Source: Daejeonella sp.
GTDB lineage: Bacteria; Bacteroidota; Bacteroidia; Sphingobacteriales; Sphingobacteriaceae
Reading direction: 5' to 3'
Assembly: GCF_017495225.1 (NCBI RefSeq)
Contig: NZ_JAFEIG010000007.1
Location: 1-64,000, forward strand
Length of the DNA stretch: 64,000 bases
Under the pieces are notes generated by a model that was not told where the DNA came from, did not search any database, and saw only the letters and a program-made list of their open reading frames with translations. The first letter of the stretch is position 1. Every line of letters starts with the position of its first letter. The position numbers and the translations under genes were made by a program. Below, piece after piece: positions 53,597-62,740 of this stretch.

Positions 53597-55411
53597 ATGA
53601 AAAAAGTCGTTTTTATACTTTTTCTTCTTTACCCATTTACACCGCTCAAGGCCCAAATTAACCCTGAGGAAGTCCTTGCTATGCAATATTTTCAATCTGG
53701 TGAATTTGAAAAGGCTGCACCAATTTTTGAAAAACTTTTTAATAGGACCAAGGATTTAAATTACTACGACCCATATTTCAATAGCTTACTGAAAACAAAA
53801 CAGTTTAATGCTGCTGAGAAACTAGCAAAAAGCCTTTTGAAGGATAACCCCAACAATTATACATTCTCAGTGGATATTGGGCGTATTTATTTGGAAAAAA
53901 GTGAACAAGAAAAAGCATCAGAATGGTTTAATTCATTAATCCAGTCTATGCCATCAAATGAATTTGCCATCAAAGATCTTGCTATTACATTTTATAGAGC
54001 TGATGCTTATGATTATTCTATAAAGGCATTAGTTGCCGGACGAAAATTAATCAACCAAAAAGATGCCTTTACATATGATTTACTGAGCTTATACCGATTT
54101 AAAAAAGATAAGCCAATGCTCATTCAAGAGTATATTAATTTATTAAATACAAGTCCTGAGGCACTTCCACAAGCACAGAGAGCTCTAGGTAGTACTTTTG
54201 AGAACAAAGAGGACTATGAGCTCCTGAAATCGGCAATTTTACGCTTTCTTCAAAAAGAACCTCAAAATACGGTGATGGCCGAGCTCCTAACCTGGTACTA
54301 CATTCAGCAAAAGGAATTTGACATGGCATTGAGGCAAACGCTTGCCTTAGACCGCCGTTTAAAAGAAAACGGGCTTAGAATATTTGAGCTTTCTAAAATA
54401 ATGGCTTCAAATAATGCCTTTGACCAAGCAATAGAATCATTAAACTATCTTATCACAAAAGGAAGCACAAATCAATTTTACATTCCTGCAAAAATCAATC
54501 TCGTTTCCATAAAAAACAAACAGCTCAATTCAAAAAAAGCTAGCAAAGAAGAATTAATTGCTCTTGAAAACGATTATAATTTTCTACTGAACGAGTTCGG
54601 ACGCAAACGAGAAACCGCTTTCGCCATACGACAATTAGCAAATTTACAAGCCTATTATCTTGGTAAGCATAACATTGCCACCGAACAATTGGAAACACTA
54701 TTAAACCTTCCAGATTTAGAAAAACAATTAATTGGAGAAGTAAAATTGGATCTTGGCGATATTTATATTTTAAGTGGAGAGCTGTGGGAATCCGCTCTTT
54801 TATTCGGACAAGTAGAAAAAGATTTTGCCAATGAGCCATTAGGCCAAGAGGCTAAGTTCAAGAATGCAAAATTAGCCTATTTTCAAGGCGATTTTTTATG
54901 GTCGAAAGCACAATTAGATATCTTAAAAAGCGCAACATCTCAGTTAATTGCAAACGACGCCTTGAATCTTAGTCTGCTGATTTCGAGTGATCTAAGCACT
55001 AAAAATGACAGTGCAGCACTACTAAAATATGCAAATGCTGACCTTCTCTTCTTTAAAAAGCAAAATAAAGAAGCATTACAACTTTTAGATAGCATTAGCG
55101 TTCTTTATCCAGGCAATACATTGGACGATGATATTGCCATGTTAAAAACTAAAATATTTATAAATAACAAGTCGATAGATGAAGCCATTGAACAGCTTCA
55201 AAAAATTATCAATCAAAATATTACAGAACTATGGGGCGATGATGCGCTCTTTCTATTGGCAGAAATTTATGAGGAAGAAACAAAGCAAACTGATAAGGCA
55301 ATGGAGCTATATCAAAAAATAATAAATGATTTTCCAGGTAGTTTATTTGTTCTTGAAGCGAGGCAACGCTACCGTAAACTACGCGGAGATCAAATGGATA
55401 AAGAGTTTTAA
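53597..55411 (+). CDS. secreted TPR protein
   Basis: A 604-residue exported protein with a signal peptide (residues 1-18, ending KAQ). The whole mature part is tetratricopeptide-like helical pairs; examples are MQYFQSGEFEKAAPIFEKLF, ALVAGRKLINQKDAF and DDALFLLAEIYEEETKQTDKAMELYQKIINDFPGS (quoted in part across residues 555-590). The last repeats look like the BamD/YbgF-like end seen in outer-membrane assembly proteins. No enzymatic domain is present. A DUF4286 gene and rfbC follow in the same direction (37-nt gap, then a 4-nt overlap). The role is probably scaffolding in the envelope. Confidence 0.88.
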   Translation: MKKVVFILFLLYPFTPLKAQINPEEVLAMQYFQSGEFEKAAPIFEKLFNRTKDLNYYDPYFNSLLKTKQFNAAEKLAKSLLKDNPNNYTFSVDIGRIYLEKSEQEKASEWFNSLIQSMPSNEFAIKDLAITFYRADAYDYSIKALVAGRKLINQKDAFTYDLLSLYRFKKDKPMLIQEYINLLNTSPEALPQAQRALGSTFENKEDYELLKSAILRFLQKEPQNTVMAELLTWYYIQQKEFDMALRQTLALDRRLKENGLRIFELSKIMASNNAFDQAIESLNYLITKGSTNQFYIPAKINLVSIKNKQLNSKKASKEELIALENDYNFLLNEFGRKRETAFAIRQLANLQAYYLGKHNIATEQLETLLNLPDLEKQLIGEVKLDLGDIYILSGELWESALLFGQVEKDFANEPLGQEAKFKNAKLAYFQGDFLWSKAQLDILKSATSQLIANDALNLSLLISSDLSTKNDSAALLKYANADLLFFKKQNKEALQLLDSISVLYPGNTLDDDIAMLKTKIFINNKSIDEAIEQLQKIINQNITELWGDDALFLLAEIYEEETKQTDKAMELYQKIINDFPGSLFVLEARQRYRKLRGDQMDKEF

Positions 55412-55448
55412 AGCTTAATTTTTAAATCACTATTCCTATATTCGCAGC

Positions 55449-55757
55449 ATGATTTTATATAATGTGACCATAATTTTGGATAATGAAATCCAAATTGAAT
55501 GGTTGAATTGGATGCAAAAAAAGCAAATTCCAGAATTAATGGAAACGGGCTATTTTGTTTCCAATCGCCTTTTAAAGATACTTGACTCTCCCAATGAAGG
55601 TGTAACTTATTGCGTTCAGTTTGTTGCAGAGTCAATTGAAAAGCTGAATGACTTTAAACAAAAGCACGGACAATTTTTAGAGGCAAATACCCCAACAGAA
55701 TTTAATAATAAGCTGGTAATCTTTCCAACGGCAATGGAATTTATTGATAATCAATGA
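55449..55757 (+). CDS. DUF4286 family protein
   Basis: A 102-residue single-domain protein matching DUF4286: ILYNVTIILDNEIQIEWLNWM at the N-terminus, IPELMETGYF, and the C-terminal KLNDFKQKHGQFLEANTPTEFNNKLVIFPTAMEFI. The fold is ferredoxin-like; the function is unknown. Its stop overlaps the rfbC ATG by 4 nt (ATGA), so the pair is coupled. Confidence 0.87.
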   Translation: MILYNVTIILDNEIQIEWLNWMQKKQIPELMETGYFVSNRLLKILDSPNEGVTYCVQFVAESIEKLNDFKQKHGQFLEANTPTEFNNKLVIFPTAMEFIDNQ

Positions 55758-56302
55758 AATTTGTAGAAACAGAAATTAAAGATCTTTTCATTATTGAACC
55801 CAAAATTTGGAAAGATGACCGCGGTTATTTTTTTGAAAGTTATAATAAACAATCTTTCGATGACGCGGGTATTCAGGTAAATTTTGTTCAAGACAATCAA
55901 TCGCTTTCTCAGAAAGGAACATTGAGAGGATTACATGCTCAAGCCAATCCTTATGCACAAGGAAAACTAGTCCGCGTTATTCAAGGTAAAGTTCTAGACA
56001 TAGCTGTTGACATCCGTAAAGAATCTAAAACTTATGGACAATATGAAGCTGTTGAATTAAGTGGCGACAATAATCGAATGCTATGGATCCCACCAGGCTT
56101 TTTACATGGGTTTGTAACGCTAGAAGATGATACTATTTTCGCTTATAAGGTTTCTGGACTTTATAATAAATCATCAGAGTTTGGAGTTATTTGGAATGAC
56201 CCTGATTTAAACATCGATTGGGGAATTCCTACAGATCAAGTAATATTATCAGAGAAAGACAAAACGCTGCCTTTATTTAAGGATTTAGATAATTCATTTT
56301 AA
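55754..56302 (+). CDS. rfbC: dTDP-4-dehydrorhamnose 3,5-epimerase
   Basis: Third enzyme of dTDP-rhamnose synthesis, 182 residues, cupin fold. Typical motifs are DDRGYFFESYNKQSF, QDNQSLSQKGTLRGLHAQ (with the catalytic His), VDIRKESKTYGQYEAVELS and IPPGFLHGFVTLEDD, which are all intact. The other rhamnose genes (rfbA, B and D) are not in the window, so the pathway must be completed elsewhere. A strong palindromic terminator follows the stop. Confidence 0.95.
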   Translation: MKFVETEIKDLFIIEPKIWKDDRGYFFESYNKQSFDDAGIQVNFVQDNQSLSQKGTLRGLHAQANPYAQGKLVRVIQGKVLDIAVDIRKESKTYGQYEAVELSGDNNRMLWIPPGFLHGFVTLEDDTIFAYKVSGLYNKSSEFGVIWNDPDLNIDWGIPTDQVILSEKDKTLPLFKDLDNSF

Positions 56303-56304
56303 TT

Positions 56305-56332
56305 AAAAAGCCGGTTTTAAAACCGGCTTTTT
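56305..56332. terminator. bidirectional terminator between rfbC and the OmpA-like gene
   Basis: Two adjoining arms AAAAAGCCGGTTTT (56305-56318) and AAAACCGGCTTTTT (56319-56332) form a perfect 28-bp palindrome with T-runs on both strands, ending both convergent genes. Confidence 0.88.
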
Positions 56333-56349
56333 AATTGCTAGGATTATTT

Positions 56350-57189
56350 TTATTTAATAAGATTATAAAGTTCGTCTAATTTAGGTGAAAGAACAATTTC
56401 AATTCGTCTGTTACGACTTCTAATCTCGGGGCTTGATCCAGTTTCTATCGGTTGATATTCCCCTTTTCCTGTAGCAGTAATACGGTCGTTCTCAATTTTT
56501 TCAATTTCGGTTAAAAACCGAACTACAGAGGTAGCCCTTAAAACACTTAAATCCCAGTTATCCGTAATTTGACCTAGGTTTACCACACGCTGATTATCCG
56601 TATGCCCTTCCACAGAAATATTAATTTCCGGTTGCGTTTTTAACACCTTGGCAAGCTCTTTTAAAGCTAGCTCACCTTTCTCATCAATAATGATACTTCC
56701 ACTACTAAATAGTAATTTGTCTGTTAAGGAAACATATACCTTACCATTCCGAATATCAACACTCAAGCCATTCTGCTGAAAGCCCAATAATGCTTTTTGT
56801 AATTTATCCTTTAAAGCATTGGTAGCTTCATCCCTTTTTCTTAGGATATCTTCTACCTCTGTTAAACGCTCTTCACGTTTTTGTAAATCATCAGCAAGCT
56901 TTTGGATTTCAGAACTTGTGTTTAATTTTAATGCTGAATAGTTCTCGTCAAGAGTTTTTAACTTTTCTTCAAGCTCAGTAATTTTTGAATTAAGCAGGGC
57001 AGTATCCGACCTCAAACTAACTATTTCACCTTCTAAAGCATTAACCTTATTTCGAGAAGCTTCCCAGCCTAGAGATATGGAATCTTTTTGAACCAGTAAT
57101 GCATTGTATTTTTTTGTGGACATTACCACACAAGATGAGATAAAGCTTATTGAAAATAATAGAATTAGGGATTGAAAAATAGTTTTCAT
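56350..57189 (-). CDS. OmpA-family lipoprotein
   Basis: A 279-residue lipoprotein (lipobox ISSC, C20) with a long coiled coil (about residues 40-135, SKITELEEKLKTLDENYSAL and similar) and a C-terminal OmpA-like peptidoglycan-binding domain (about 150-270). The domain has SVEGHTDNQRV and the terminal RSRNRRIEIVLSP. It should tether the outer membrane to peptidoglycan. It starts 8 nt after the end of the DUF2461 gene, suggesting co-transcription. Confidence 0.93.
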   Translation of the reverse strand: MKTIFQSLILLFSISFISSCVVMSTKKYNALLVQKDSISLGWEASRNKVNALEGEIVSLRSDTALLNSKITELEEKLKTLDENYSALKLNTSSEIQKLADDLQKREERLTEVEDILRKRDEATNALKDKLQKALLGFQQNGLSVDIRNGKVYVSLTDKLLFSSGSIIIDEKGELALKELAKVLKTQPEINISVEGHTDNQRVVNLGQITDNWDLSVLRATSVVRFLTEIEKIENDRITATGKGEYQPIETGSSPEIRSRNRRIEIVLSPKLDELYNLIK

Positions 57190-57197
57190 TTTTATAT

Positions 57198-57860
57198 TTA
57201 AGAAATTGCGTTTCGTAAAAATCCAATAAATGGATATAGTTTTGAAAAGCCCTCAATTACTTGTTCAGCAGCATTTGGACTTGACAATTCTTTTTGATTT
57301 AATGCGTGAGTAAAAGTAAAACTTTTAAGCTTTAGAAATTCAAGTTCAGGATGGTCAATTTCATAACCTTTCGGACAGGTCTTCAATTTATACTCAGTAT
57401 CTAGGCCGCCATAATAGTTTAGGAAAGAAGATTTTTCAATAATATTTCTAAAATCAGTCCCATTATAATCAATTTCCTGCCTAATAGCCTTCAATAAATC
57501 AGCTTCTGGCATCCAGCATCCCCCACCGATAAATGATTCTTCGGGATGTATATGTAGATAATATCCGGGGCCATTAAACTTTTTGCCATTCGGAGAGAAG
57601 CCGATACCAAAATTGCTTTTATAGGGTGTTTTATCCTTGCTAAATCGAATATCACGATAAATTCTGTTTACGCAATCTTTGGATGCCAAAGTAGAAGGTA
57701 TGGAAGGATCAAATTTGGAAATACCGGCTAATACATCGGAAGCAAAATTAAGAACATTTAAACGTGCGTTTTCAAACCTATCTTTATTTAACAAAAACCA
57801 ATCACGGTTATTATTAGAGGCTAGATCGCTTAAAAAATTAAATGTGCTCGAGTTTATCAT
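57198..57860 (-). CDS. DUF2461 (TIGR02453) family protein
   Basis: A 220-residue soluble protein with the TIGR02453/DUF2461 pattern: FLSDLASNNNRDWFLLNKDRFE near the start, RIYRDIRFSKDKTPYKSNFGIGFSP, GPGYYLHIHPEESFIGGGCWMP, and the C-terminal PKGYEIDHPELEFLKLKSF. The family has no settled function. Its 5' end overlaps the 3' end of the DUF983 gene by 23 nt, so the two are coupled. A Trp/Arg cluster in the pocket region suggests ligand binding, but no catalytic residues can be named. Confidence 0.9.
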   Translation of the reverse strand: MINSSTFNFLSDLASNNNRDWFLLNKDRFENARLNVLNFASDVLAGISKFDPSIPSTLASKDCVNRIYRDIRFSKDKTPYKSNFGIGFSPNGKKFNGPGYYLHIHPEESFIGGGCWMPEADLLKAIRQEIDYNGTDFRNIIEKSSFLNYYGGLDTEYKLKTCPKGYEIDHPELEFLKLKSFTFTHALNQKELSSPNAAEQVIEGFSKLYPFIGFLRNAIS

Positions 57861-58245
57861 TCGTATCGTATTCTGGCTTATACTTAACTTTGGGTGCTAA
57901 GAAATGAAGAAGAAGTACCTTAGAATACCTATAGTTTACTGGAGTAAGTGCAAAAACAGATAATAAGATAGAAACTATATATAACCAAGGAGATTTATCA
58001 TTCCCAGTAATCAAGTAGGTCAAAAGGCCTACATTTAACATTTCGGCAACAACAAATGCATAACTAACATACATTGCACCATAAAAAAAGCCAGGCTCTA
58101 TTTCAAACTTCATATGACAATGTGAACAGGTTTCATTGGTACGTTGTAAATTAAAACCGTATAAAGAACCTGAAAATATTTTACCCCTTCTACAACGTGG
58201 ACATTTAGACTGTAAAACTGCTACGAATTTGGATGTTTTTGCCAT
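57838..58245 (-). CDS. DUF983 membrane protein with zinc-ribbon-like Cys pairs
   Basis: A 135-residue protein. N-terminal CPRCRRG and CSHCHMKFE make a two-CxxC ribbon (residues 15-45), followed by GFFYGAMYVSYAFVVAEMLNVG and a second helix with a short loop. This is the DUF983 family, often found near cytochrome oxidase genes (the CtaF/SURF region) and thought to relate to oxidase assembly, though this is unproven. Here the oxidase cluster begins a few hundred bp upstream on the same strand. Confidence 0.88.
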   Translation of the reverse strand: MAKTSKFVAVLQSKCPRCRRGKIFSGSLYGFNLQRTNETCSHCHMKFEIEPGFFYGAMYVSYAFVVAEMLNVGLLTYLITGNDKSPWLYIVSILLSVFALTPVNYRYSKVLLLHFLAPKVKYKPEYDTNDKLEHI

Positions 58246-58286
58246 TGGGAATTAAATATTGAAGTATTAATATCAAAGAAAAATAA

Positions 58287-58562
58287 TTAATTAAGATTAA
58301 TTTTATTTTCTTTAATATTAATATTAATGTTTTTTCGTCTATATTTTTTGTACCAAAGGAAACCAACAGCGGCAATAGCAATGTAAGGAGCTGCTAGAAG
58401 ATATAAAATCCCTCTATTTAAACCATTACCTTCAGTATTTCCATTCTGAACAGAGTTTTCAGCATTCAGGGTACACATGGAACATTGAGCAAGTGAATCT
58501 GAGGAATAAAAAATTGCTCCAGAAACAATTAAACAAATTATAATTATCCTAAGAGTTTTCAT
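58287..58562 (-). CDS. small CxxC membrane protein near the oxidase cluster
   Basis: A 91-residue protein with a signal peptide (about residues 1-25, ending SLAQ), immediately followed by CSMC and a short Asn/Gly-rich segment, then one membrane helix (about 52-68) and a basic tail. The frame opens at 58592, but ATG 58562 gives the proper signal. Such tiny CSMC proteins occur in Bacteroidota near cytochrome oxidase genes; the exposed CxxC could hold copper or a disulfide, which is inference. It lies between DUF420 and DUF983. Confidence 0.7.
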   Translation of the reverse strand: MKTLRIIIICLIVSGAIFYSSDSLAQCSMCTLNAENSVQNGNTEGNGLNRGILYLLAAPYIAIAAVGFLWYKKYRRKNININIKENKINLN

Positions 58563-58652
58563 AATACAAAGATAAGTTATTTTGAAATACAATCGCTTTT
58601 TAAGGATTAATTCCTAGGTTAAATAGTGTTTTTTACCCTATTAGGACAAAAA

Positions 58653-59192
58653 TCAAAAAGTATAATAAGGCGAAATCATCAAGTAAACAATTACGCCAGT
58701 AACAGTAACATACAACCAAATTGGGTAAGTCCAGCGGACAAGCTTTTTATGCGCTACAACTTGCATTTGGAGTCCTTTTTGGAAACTAAAAAGTACTAAA
58801 GGCAGAACTACCGCTGCTAAGATAATATGAGTTATTAAAATAAAATAATAGACTGTACGAATAAAACCGGTCCCACCATAGGTCGTTTTTATGCCTGTAG
58901 CATGAAAAATTATGTAGGATACTAAAAACAAAGAGGATAAAATAAAGGTCAGTATATTGGTCTTCTTATGACTTTCAATATCTTGTTTTTTTATGAAATA
59001 GAGCGAAAGCAGTAGTAATACACTACATGTTCCATTAACAATTGCATTGAATTTAGGGAGAAAAAATACCCATTCAGGAATAGCTGTTTTATCAGGGAAA
59101 ATATTGAGCACATTACTTTGAAGAATAATTACTACAATCAGTACAAAAACTGAGATTCCTGCAATTAGCTTTGAAATAAATTTATCGTTCAT
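58653..59192 (-). CDS. DUF420 membrane protein
   Basis: A 179-residue protein with five predicted helices, matching DUF420 (YozB-like): VFFLPKFNAIVNGTCSVLLLLSLYFIKK, HKKTNILTFILSSLFLVSYIIFHA, and HIILAAVVLPLVLFSFQKGL, with several conserved His residues (in HKKTN, FHATG and THIIL). It is frequently encoded with caa3 oxidase and SCO genes, and proposed to help oxidase assembly. It lies 21 nt downstream of the SCO gene in the same direction. Confidence 0.9.
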   Translation of the reverse strand: MNDKFISKLIAGISVFVLIVVIILQSNVLNIFPDKTAIPEWVFFLPKFNAIVNGTCSVLLLLSLYFIKKQDIESHKKTNILTFILSSLFLVSYIIFHATGIKTTYGGTGFIRTVYYFILITHIILAAVVLPLVLFSFQKGLQMQVVAHKKLVRWTYPIWLYVTVTGVIVYLMISPYYTF

Positions 59193-59213
59193 AGATTCAA
59201 CAATAATTAAAAT

Positions 59214-59921
59214 TTAACGGGTTTTAATAGATCTTAATTCTTCAGTAATCAAAAGTTTTATTTCATCAATAAGTAGGTTGACTTGCTCTGGCCCTCGACT
59301 TGAATCATAGTAGCCTCTAATTCTCTTTTGGGGATCTAGAAGAATTAACATTGGTGTATGGATGATTTCTTTTTTATTGACAGTATCTTGAATTACATCT
59401 ACAAGAAAATCATTTTTGGCAATGGAAAAGATTAAGTCTTTATCTCCACTTACAAAATCCCATTTTTTATTTTCTGATACAAAGGGCTTACTATATTCAG
59501 CTAAGACTCCTGGCGTATCATTTTCAGGATCTACACTAATAGAAATGAATCGCATAAGTCTATTGTTTTTATAAACTTTAGCAACTCTTGCCAATTCTTT
59601 GTTCATATTCTTACAAAAAACAGGGCATTTAGTATAGAAAAAATTAACAACAGTAATTTGGTTACTATCAGCTGGGAATTTTACTGTATCGGAATTTTGA
59701 TTTAGAAACTTAAAATCGCGAATAACATGGTATATAGTATCAGGTACTTGTTTTCTACGTTTTATAGTAAAGGTTTTAGCAACCTGTTTTTCACCATAGA
59801 TTGGTAAGGGGCGGTATCTATTGACACCTTTCTCTTTAAGCAGATAGTAAACAGTTCCTGGTACTGCTAATAGAATTAACAGTACCAGAATCTTTTTAAG
59901 GGGAAATGAGGGCAAGCTCAT
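59214..59921 (-). CDS. SCO1/SenC copper chaperone
   Basis: A 235-residue membrane-anchored (helix about residues 9-27) thioredoxin-fold protein that loads copper into the CuA site of oxidase subunit II. The copper motif is C99-PVF-C103 (TKCPVFCKNM) and the distal ligand is H188 in IIHTPMLILLDP. The usual pattern SISVDPENDTP is present. Its start codon overlaps the stop of the subunit IV gene by 1 nt. Confidence 0.93.
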   Translation of the reverse strand: MSLPSFPLKKILVLLILLAVPGTVYYLLKEKGVNRYRPLPIYGEKQVAKTFTIKRRKQVPDTIYHVIRDFKFLNQNSDTVKFPADSNQITVVNFFYTKCPVFCKNMNKELARVAKVYKNNRLMRFISISVDPENDTPGVLAEYSKPFVSENKKWDFVSGDKDLIFSIAKNDFLVDVIQDTVNKKEIIHTPMLILLDPQKRIRGYYDSSRGPEQVNLLIDEIKLLITEELRSIKTR

Positions 59922-60262
59922 TAATTCATTTGAACAAATTGGTAAGATCCTTCAATTAACATTAATACAATGAAGTAAATAATGAAGATCAAAGAAACAG
60001 TAATCCCAGTCTTTAAAGCAAATTTCTCAAATTTAAGGTGCATGAAATATGCAACAATGTAGAATGCTTTAACGAGTGTTAACACGATATAGATAAAATT
60101 ACCCATTCCGTGCCCCATTAATCCCTTAGGTATCATATAAAGAGCTATAAAAAACTCAATAGCAGTTATACCTAATAGGTAAAAGAAAACTTGCCAGATC
60201 TTTTTCTTGCTCATTCCCTCATGCTCTGAAGCATGCTCGTGATTTGTGTGTTCTGCTGACAT
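59921..60262 (-). CDS. cytochrome c oxidase subunit IV
   Basis: A 113-residue protein with three membrane helices (about residues 26-44, 51-72 and 83-106) after a hydrophilic, His/Glu-rich N-terminus. It matches the prokaryotic COX4 (CtaF/CyoD) family: IWQVFFYLLGITAIEFFIALYMIP and FYIVAYFMHLKFE. It is required for stable assembly of the oxidase. It follows the subunit III gene by 21 nt and overlaps the SCO gene by one base. Confidence 0.9.
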   Translation of the reverse strand: MSAEHTNHEHASEHEGMSKKKIWQVFFYLLGITAIEFFIALYMIPKGLMGHGMGNFIYIVLTLVKAFYIVAYFMHLKFEKFALKTGITVSLIFIIYFIVLMLIEGSYQFVQMN

Positions 60263-60283
60263 TATATATCGATTATCAGGATT

Positions 60284-60973
60284 TTAAACTAAATAGAAAA
60301 ATGTAAATACGAATACCCAAACAAGGTCTACAAAGTGCCAGTAAAGACCAACTTTTTCAACCATTAGGTAGCTGCCGCTCTTTTGAAAAACATTAGCCAA
60401 TACCATGAATAGGATGATAATATTTATTAGTACACCAGTAAATACGTGAAAACCGTGGAATCCAGTTATCGTAAAAAAGAGATTTGAAAACTGAAGAGCA
60501 CCCACAGTATCAACACCTGTGTAAGATGCAGGAAATGCACCCCACCAGTATCCTTCATGGTGTAAGTGAGACCATTCTAAAGCTTGACAACCTAAGAACA
60601 TGAAACCACCAATAATGGTTGCAATCATCCACCAAACAACTTCTTTCTTTGAGTTACGGTGGCCTGCTTCAACGGCAAGAACCATTGTTACAGAGCTCAT
60701 AATAAGGATAAAAGTCATGATTCCGACAAAAACAAGCGGATATCCATGATCAGCTACACCTGGAATTGATTGGAAAACCACATCAGGATCGGGCCAGCTA
60801 ATTTTACTGAAGCGTTGCGCTCCATAATAAATTAGAAATGCTGAAAAAGTAAAAGCGTCTGACAAAAGGAAAAACCACATCATTAGTTTTCCATATTCTA
60901 CAGAAAAAGGCGACTTGCCGCCACTCCAGGCGTCAGTTTTTAGTTCATCTAGTTTTGATACAGTAGTACTCAT
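60284..60973 (-). CDS. cytochrome c oxidase subunit III
   Basis: A 229-residue membrane protein of the heme-copper oxidase subunit III family, with about five helices. Motifs include KLMMWFFLLSDAFTFSAFLIYYG, AVEAGHRNSKKEVVWW, and the C-terminal ITGFHGFHVFTGV and VGLYWHFVDLVWVFVFTFFYLV. Subunit III stabilises the proton entry path. It differs from the neighbouring 193-residue paralogue by length, both being required in the Bacteroidota oxidase cluster arrangement. Confidence 0.94.
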   Translation of the reverse strand: MSTTVSKLDELKTDAWSGGKSPFSVEYGKLMMWFFLLSDAFTFSAFLIYYGAQRFSKISWPDPDVVFQSIPGVADHGYPLVFVGIMTFILIMSSVTMVLAVEAGHRNSKKEVVWWMIATIIGGFMFLGCQALEWSHLHHEGYWWGAFPASYTGVDTVGALQFSNLFFTITGFHGFHVFTGVLINIIILFMVLANVFQKSGSYLMVEKVGLYWHFVDLVWVFVFTFFYLV

Positions 60974-60996
60974 TTAAACTATGGTATATTGATTTA

Positions 60997-61578
60997 TTAT
61001 TGATTCAAAAGTAAGAAAACATATAGATAAATCCATAAGATATCTATAAAATGCCAAAAAATGGATGTTACTTCCATACGGAATATATTACGCACTTGAG
61101 GAATATTGCGAATTTTGCCTATAAATGCATAGATAAGCATAAATATTCCAGCAATAATATGAAGTAAATGGGCGCCAGAAAACACGTAAATAAAGGACTG
61201 AGAGGCATTATAATTAACAAAATAAGCTCCAGACTCATAAAGTGATTGCCAAGCAGAGTATTGGCTAAAGAAAAATGCCAGCGCGAGTAAAATAGTTAAC
61301 CCTATGTATAATTTTTGATTAGCAAATTGTAATTTCTTTGCAGACAAATAGGCCATATGCATAGTGAAACTGCTCATTAAAATGAGAAGTGTGCTATACA
61401 TAAATTGCTTAGGAAGTAAAACCTTGATACCACGTTCAACGTTTCCTTCTGTGTAGACAATGAAACCACTCGTTAAAGCGGCAAACATCATAAATGAAGA
61501 AATGATAAACAGCCACATTAAAAACTTTCTTGCTTTAAAATTCTGTCTATCCTCAACTTGTACACTATTGATTTCCAT
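60997..61578 (-). CDS. second subunit III-like oxidase protein
   Basis: A 193-residue five-helix membrane protein of the same family, distinguished by NFKARKFLMWLFIISSFMMFAALTSGFIVY near the N-terminus and IFSGAHLLHIIAGIF-type HLLH and EVTSIFWHFIDILWIYLYVFLLL motifs at the C-terminus. It lies between ctaB (6 nt upstream) and the longer subunit III (23 nt downstream). The two paralogues in tandem are usual for aa3-type oxidases of this phylum. It lacks the N-terminal helices that the longer one carries. Confidence 0.92.
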   Translation of the reverse strand: MEINSVQVEDRQNFKARKFLMWLFIISSFMMFAALTSGFIVYTEGNVERGIKVLLPKQFMYSTLLILMSSFTMHMAYLSAKKLQFANQKLYIGLTILLALAFFFSQYSAWQSLYESGAYFVNYNASQSFIYVFSGAHLLHIIAGIFMLIYAFIGKIRNIPQVRNIFRMEVTSIFWHFIDILWIYLYVFLLLNQ

Positions 61579-61584
61579 GATTTT

Positions 61585-62472
61585 TTATTTTGCTATAAAG
61601 TCAAACAATAAAGTTAGTTGTAATAAGGGTAAATAAATAAAAGAGGTGTACATCAATTTTTTAGCAGATGCAACATCCATATTCTTGTATAATAAAATAG
61701 CTTTCCACGTAAAATAAAGACCTGCTATAATAGCAATGAATAAATATATATCACCTGCAAAAGCTGCCCCACTAGGCATAAAATATAAAGTAGGCATCAA
61801 ACTTACAGGAATTAAAATTAGGGTAGATATCAAAGTTATGATAGCACTAGTTTTATCTTGCTTTGTGGTGGGGAGCAATCTAAAACCAGCACGTTTATAA
61901 TCTTCATCCAAAACCCAAGCAATAGCCCAAAAATGTGGAAATTGCCATACAAACTGGATCAAAAAAAGAATAACCGGAATCCAAGAAATTTGAGGTTCTT
62001 CAAATGCAGCAAAATAACCAATAAGTGGTGGAAAAGCCCCTGGAAAAGCTCCTATAAAAACAGCAATTGGAGATTTTCTCTTCATTGGTGTATACACGAA
62101 AGCATACAAAAAGATAGAGAATACGGCCAATAAACTAGTTGGGAAGTTAAGTTTCACTAAAAGCATTGTACCAGCAATTCCCATAAATAAACTAAGAACT
62201 AAAGCTTGTCCAGTAGTCATATTTCCAGAAGGAATAGGGCGATCCATCGTACGCTTCATTAATTTATCAAGATCCTTCTCAATAATTTCATTAAAACCAT
62301 TAGCAGCACCTGTAACTAAAAAACCACCAATAGTAAGAATTAGCCAATTAAACCAGTTTATTTCCCCTTGAAATTTGCTCCCCATTAGAAAACAAATTGA
62401 AGCAGAAAATACAACTGTTAGCGTTAGCCTTAATTTAATAAGCTTATTGAAATCGGATATGAATTTCCTCAC
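61585..62472 (-). CDS. ctaB: protoheme IX farnesyltransferase (heme O synthase)
   Basis: Makes heme O from heme B for the oxidase, 295 residues, UbiA fold with nine helices. The first Asp-rich motif is NGFNEIIEKDLDKLMKRTMDRP (about residues 60-81), followed by the ALVLSLF region and the second motif AIAWVLDEDYKRAGFRLLP. All key residues are present, in contrast to the UbiA-like protein at 47.5 kb. It is the first gene downstream of the ctaD terminator and has its own upstream region of 268 bp, where TAAATTTG (minus strand, just upstream of the ATG) resembles a -7 box. Confidence 0.95.
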   Translation of the reverse strand: MRKFISDFNKLIKLRLTLTVVFSASICFLMGSKFQGEINWFNWLILTIGGFLVTGAANGFNEIIEKDLDKLMKRTMDRPIPSGNMTTGQALVLSLFMGIAGTMLLVKLNFPTSLLAVFSIFLYAFVYTPMKRKSPIAVFIGAFPGAFPPLIGYFAAFEEPQISWIPVILFLIQFVWQFPHFWAIAWVLDEDYKRAGFRLLPTTKQDKTSAIITLISTLILIPVSLMPTLYFMPSGAAFAGDIYLFIAIIAGLYFTWKAILLYKNMDVASAKKLMYTSFIYLPLLQLTLLFDFIAK

Positions 62473-62694
62473 TATGTTTTCTATTTCACAAATTTATACC
62501 TGATTATAACATAATAATTATTGTTTTCAGGCGAGTTCAAAAGTACAAAGGAAATATCTTTAAATCAGTATCTCCAAGGATATATCATTTAAACCTTAAA
62601 ATAAATGATATTCAATTTACATTCTTAAAATATGCAGAAGACAAACATTTGAGAATAATATTTGATATCGCAAAACAAAAGGCTATTAAATAAA

Positions 62695-62718
62695 CAGGCA
62701 GTACGTTAATACTGCCTG
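62695..62718 (-). terminator. terminator of ctaD
   Basis: CAGGCAGTA (62695-62703) and TACTGCCTG (62710-62718) form a perfect 9-bp stem with a 6-nt loop and a T-rich tail on the minus strand, 23 nt after the ctaD stop. Confidence 0.8.
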
Positions 62719-62740
62719 CTCTTTATTATTAGTTTTTAAA

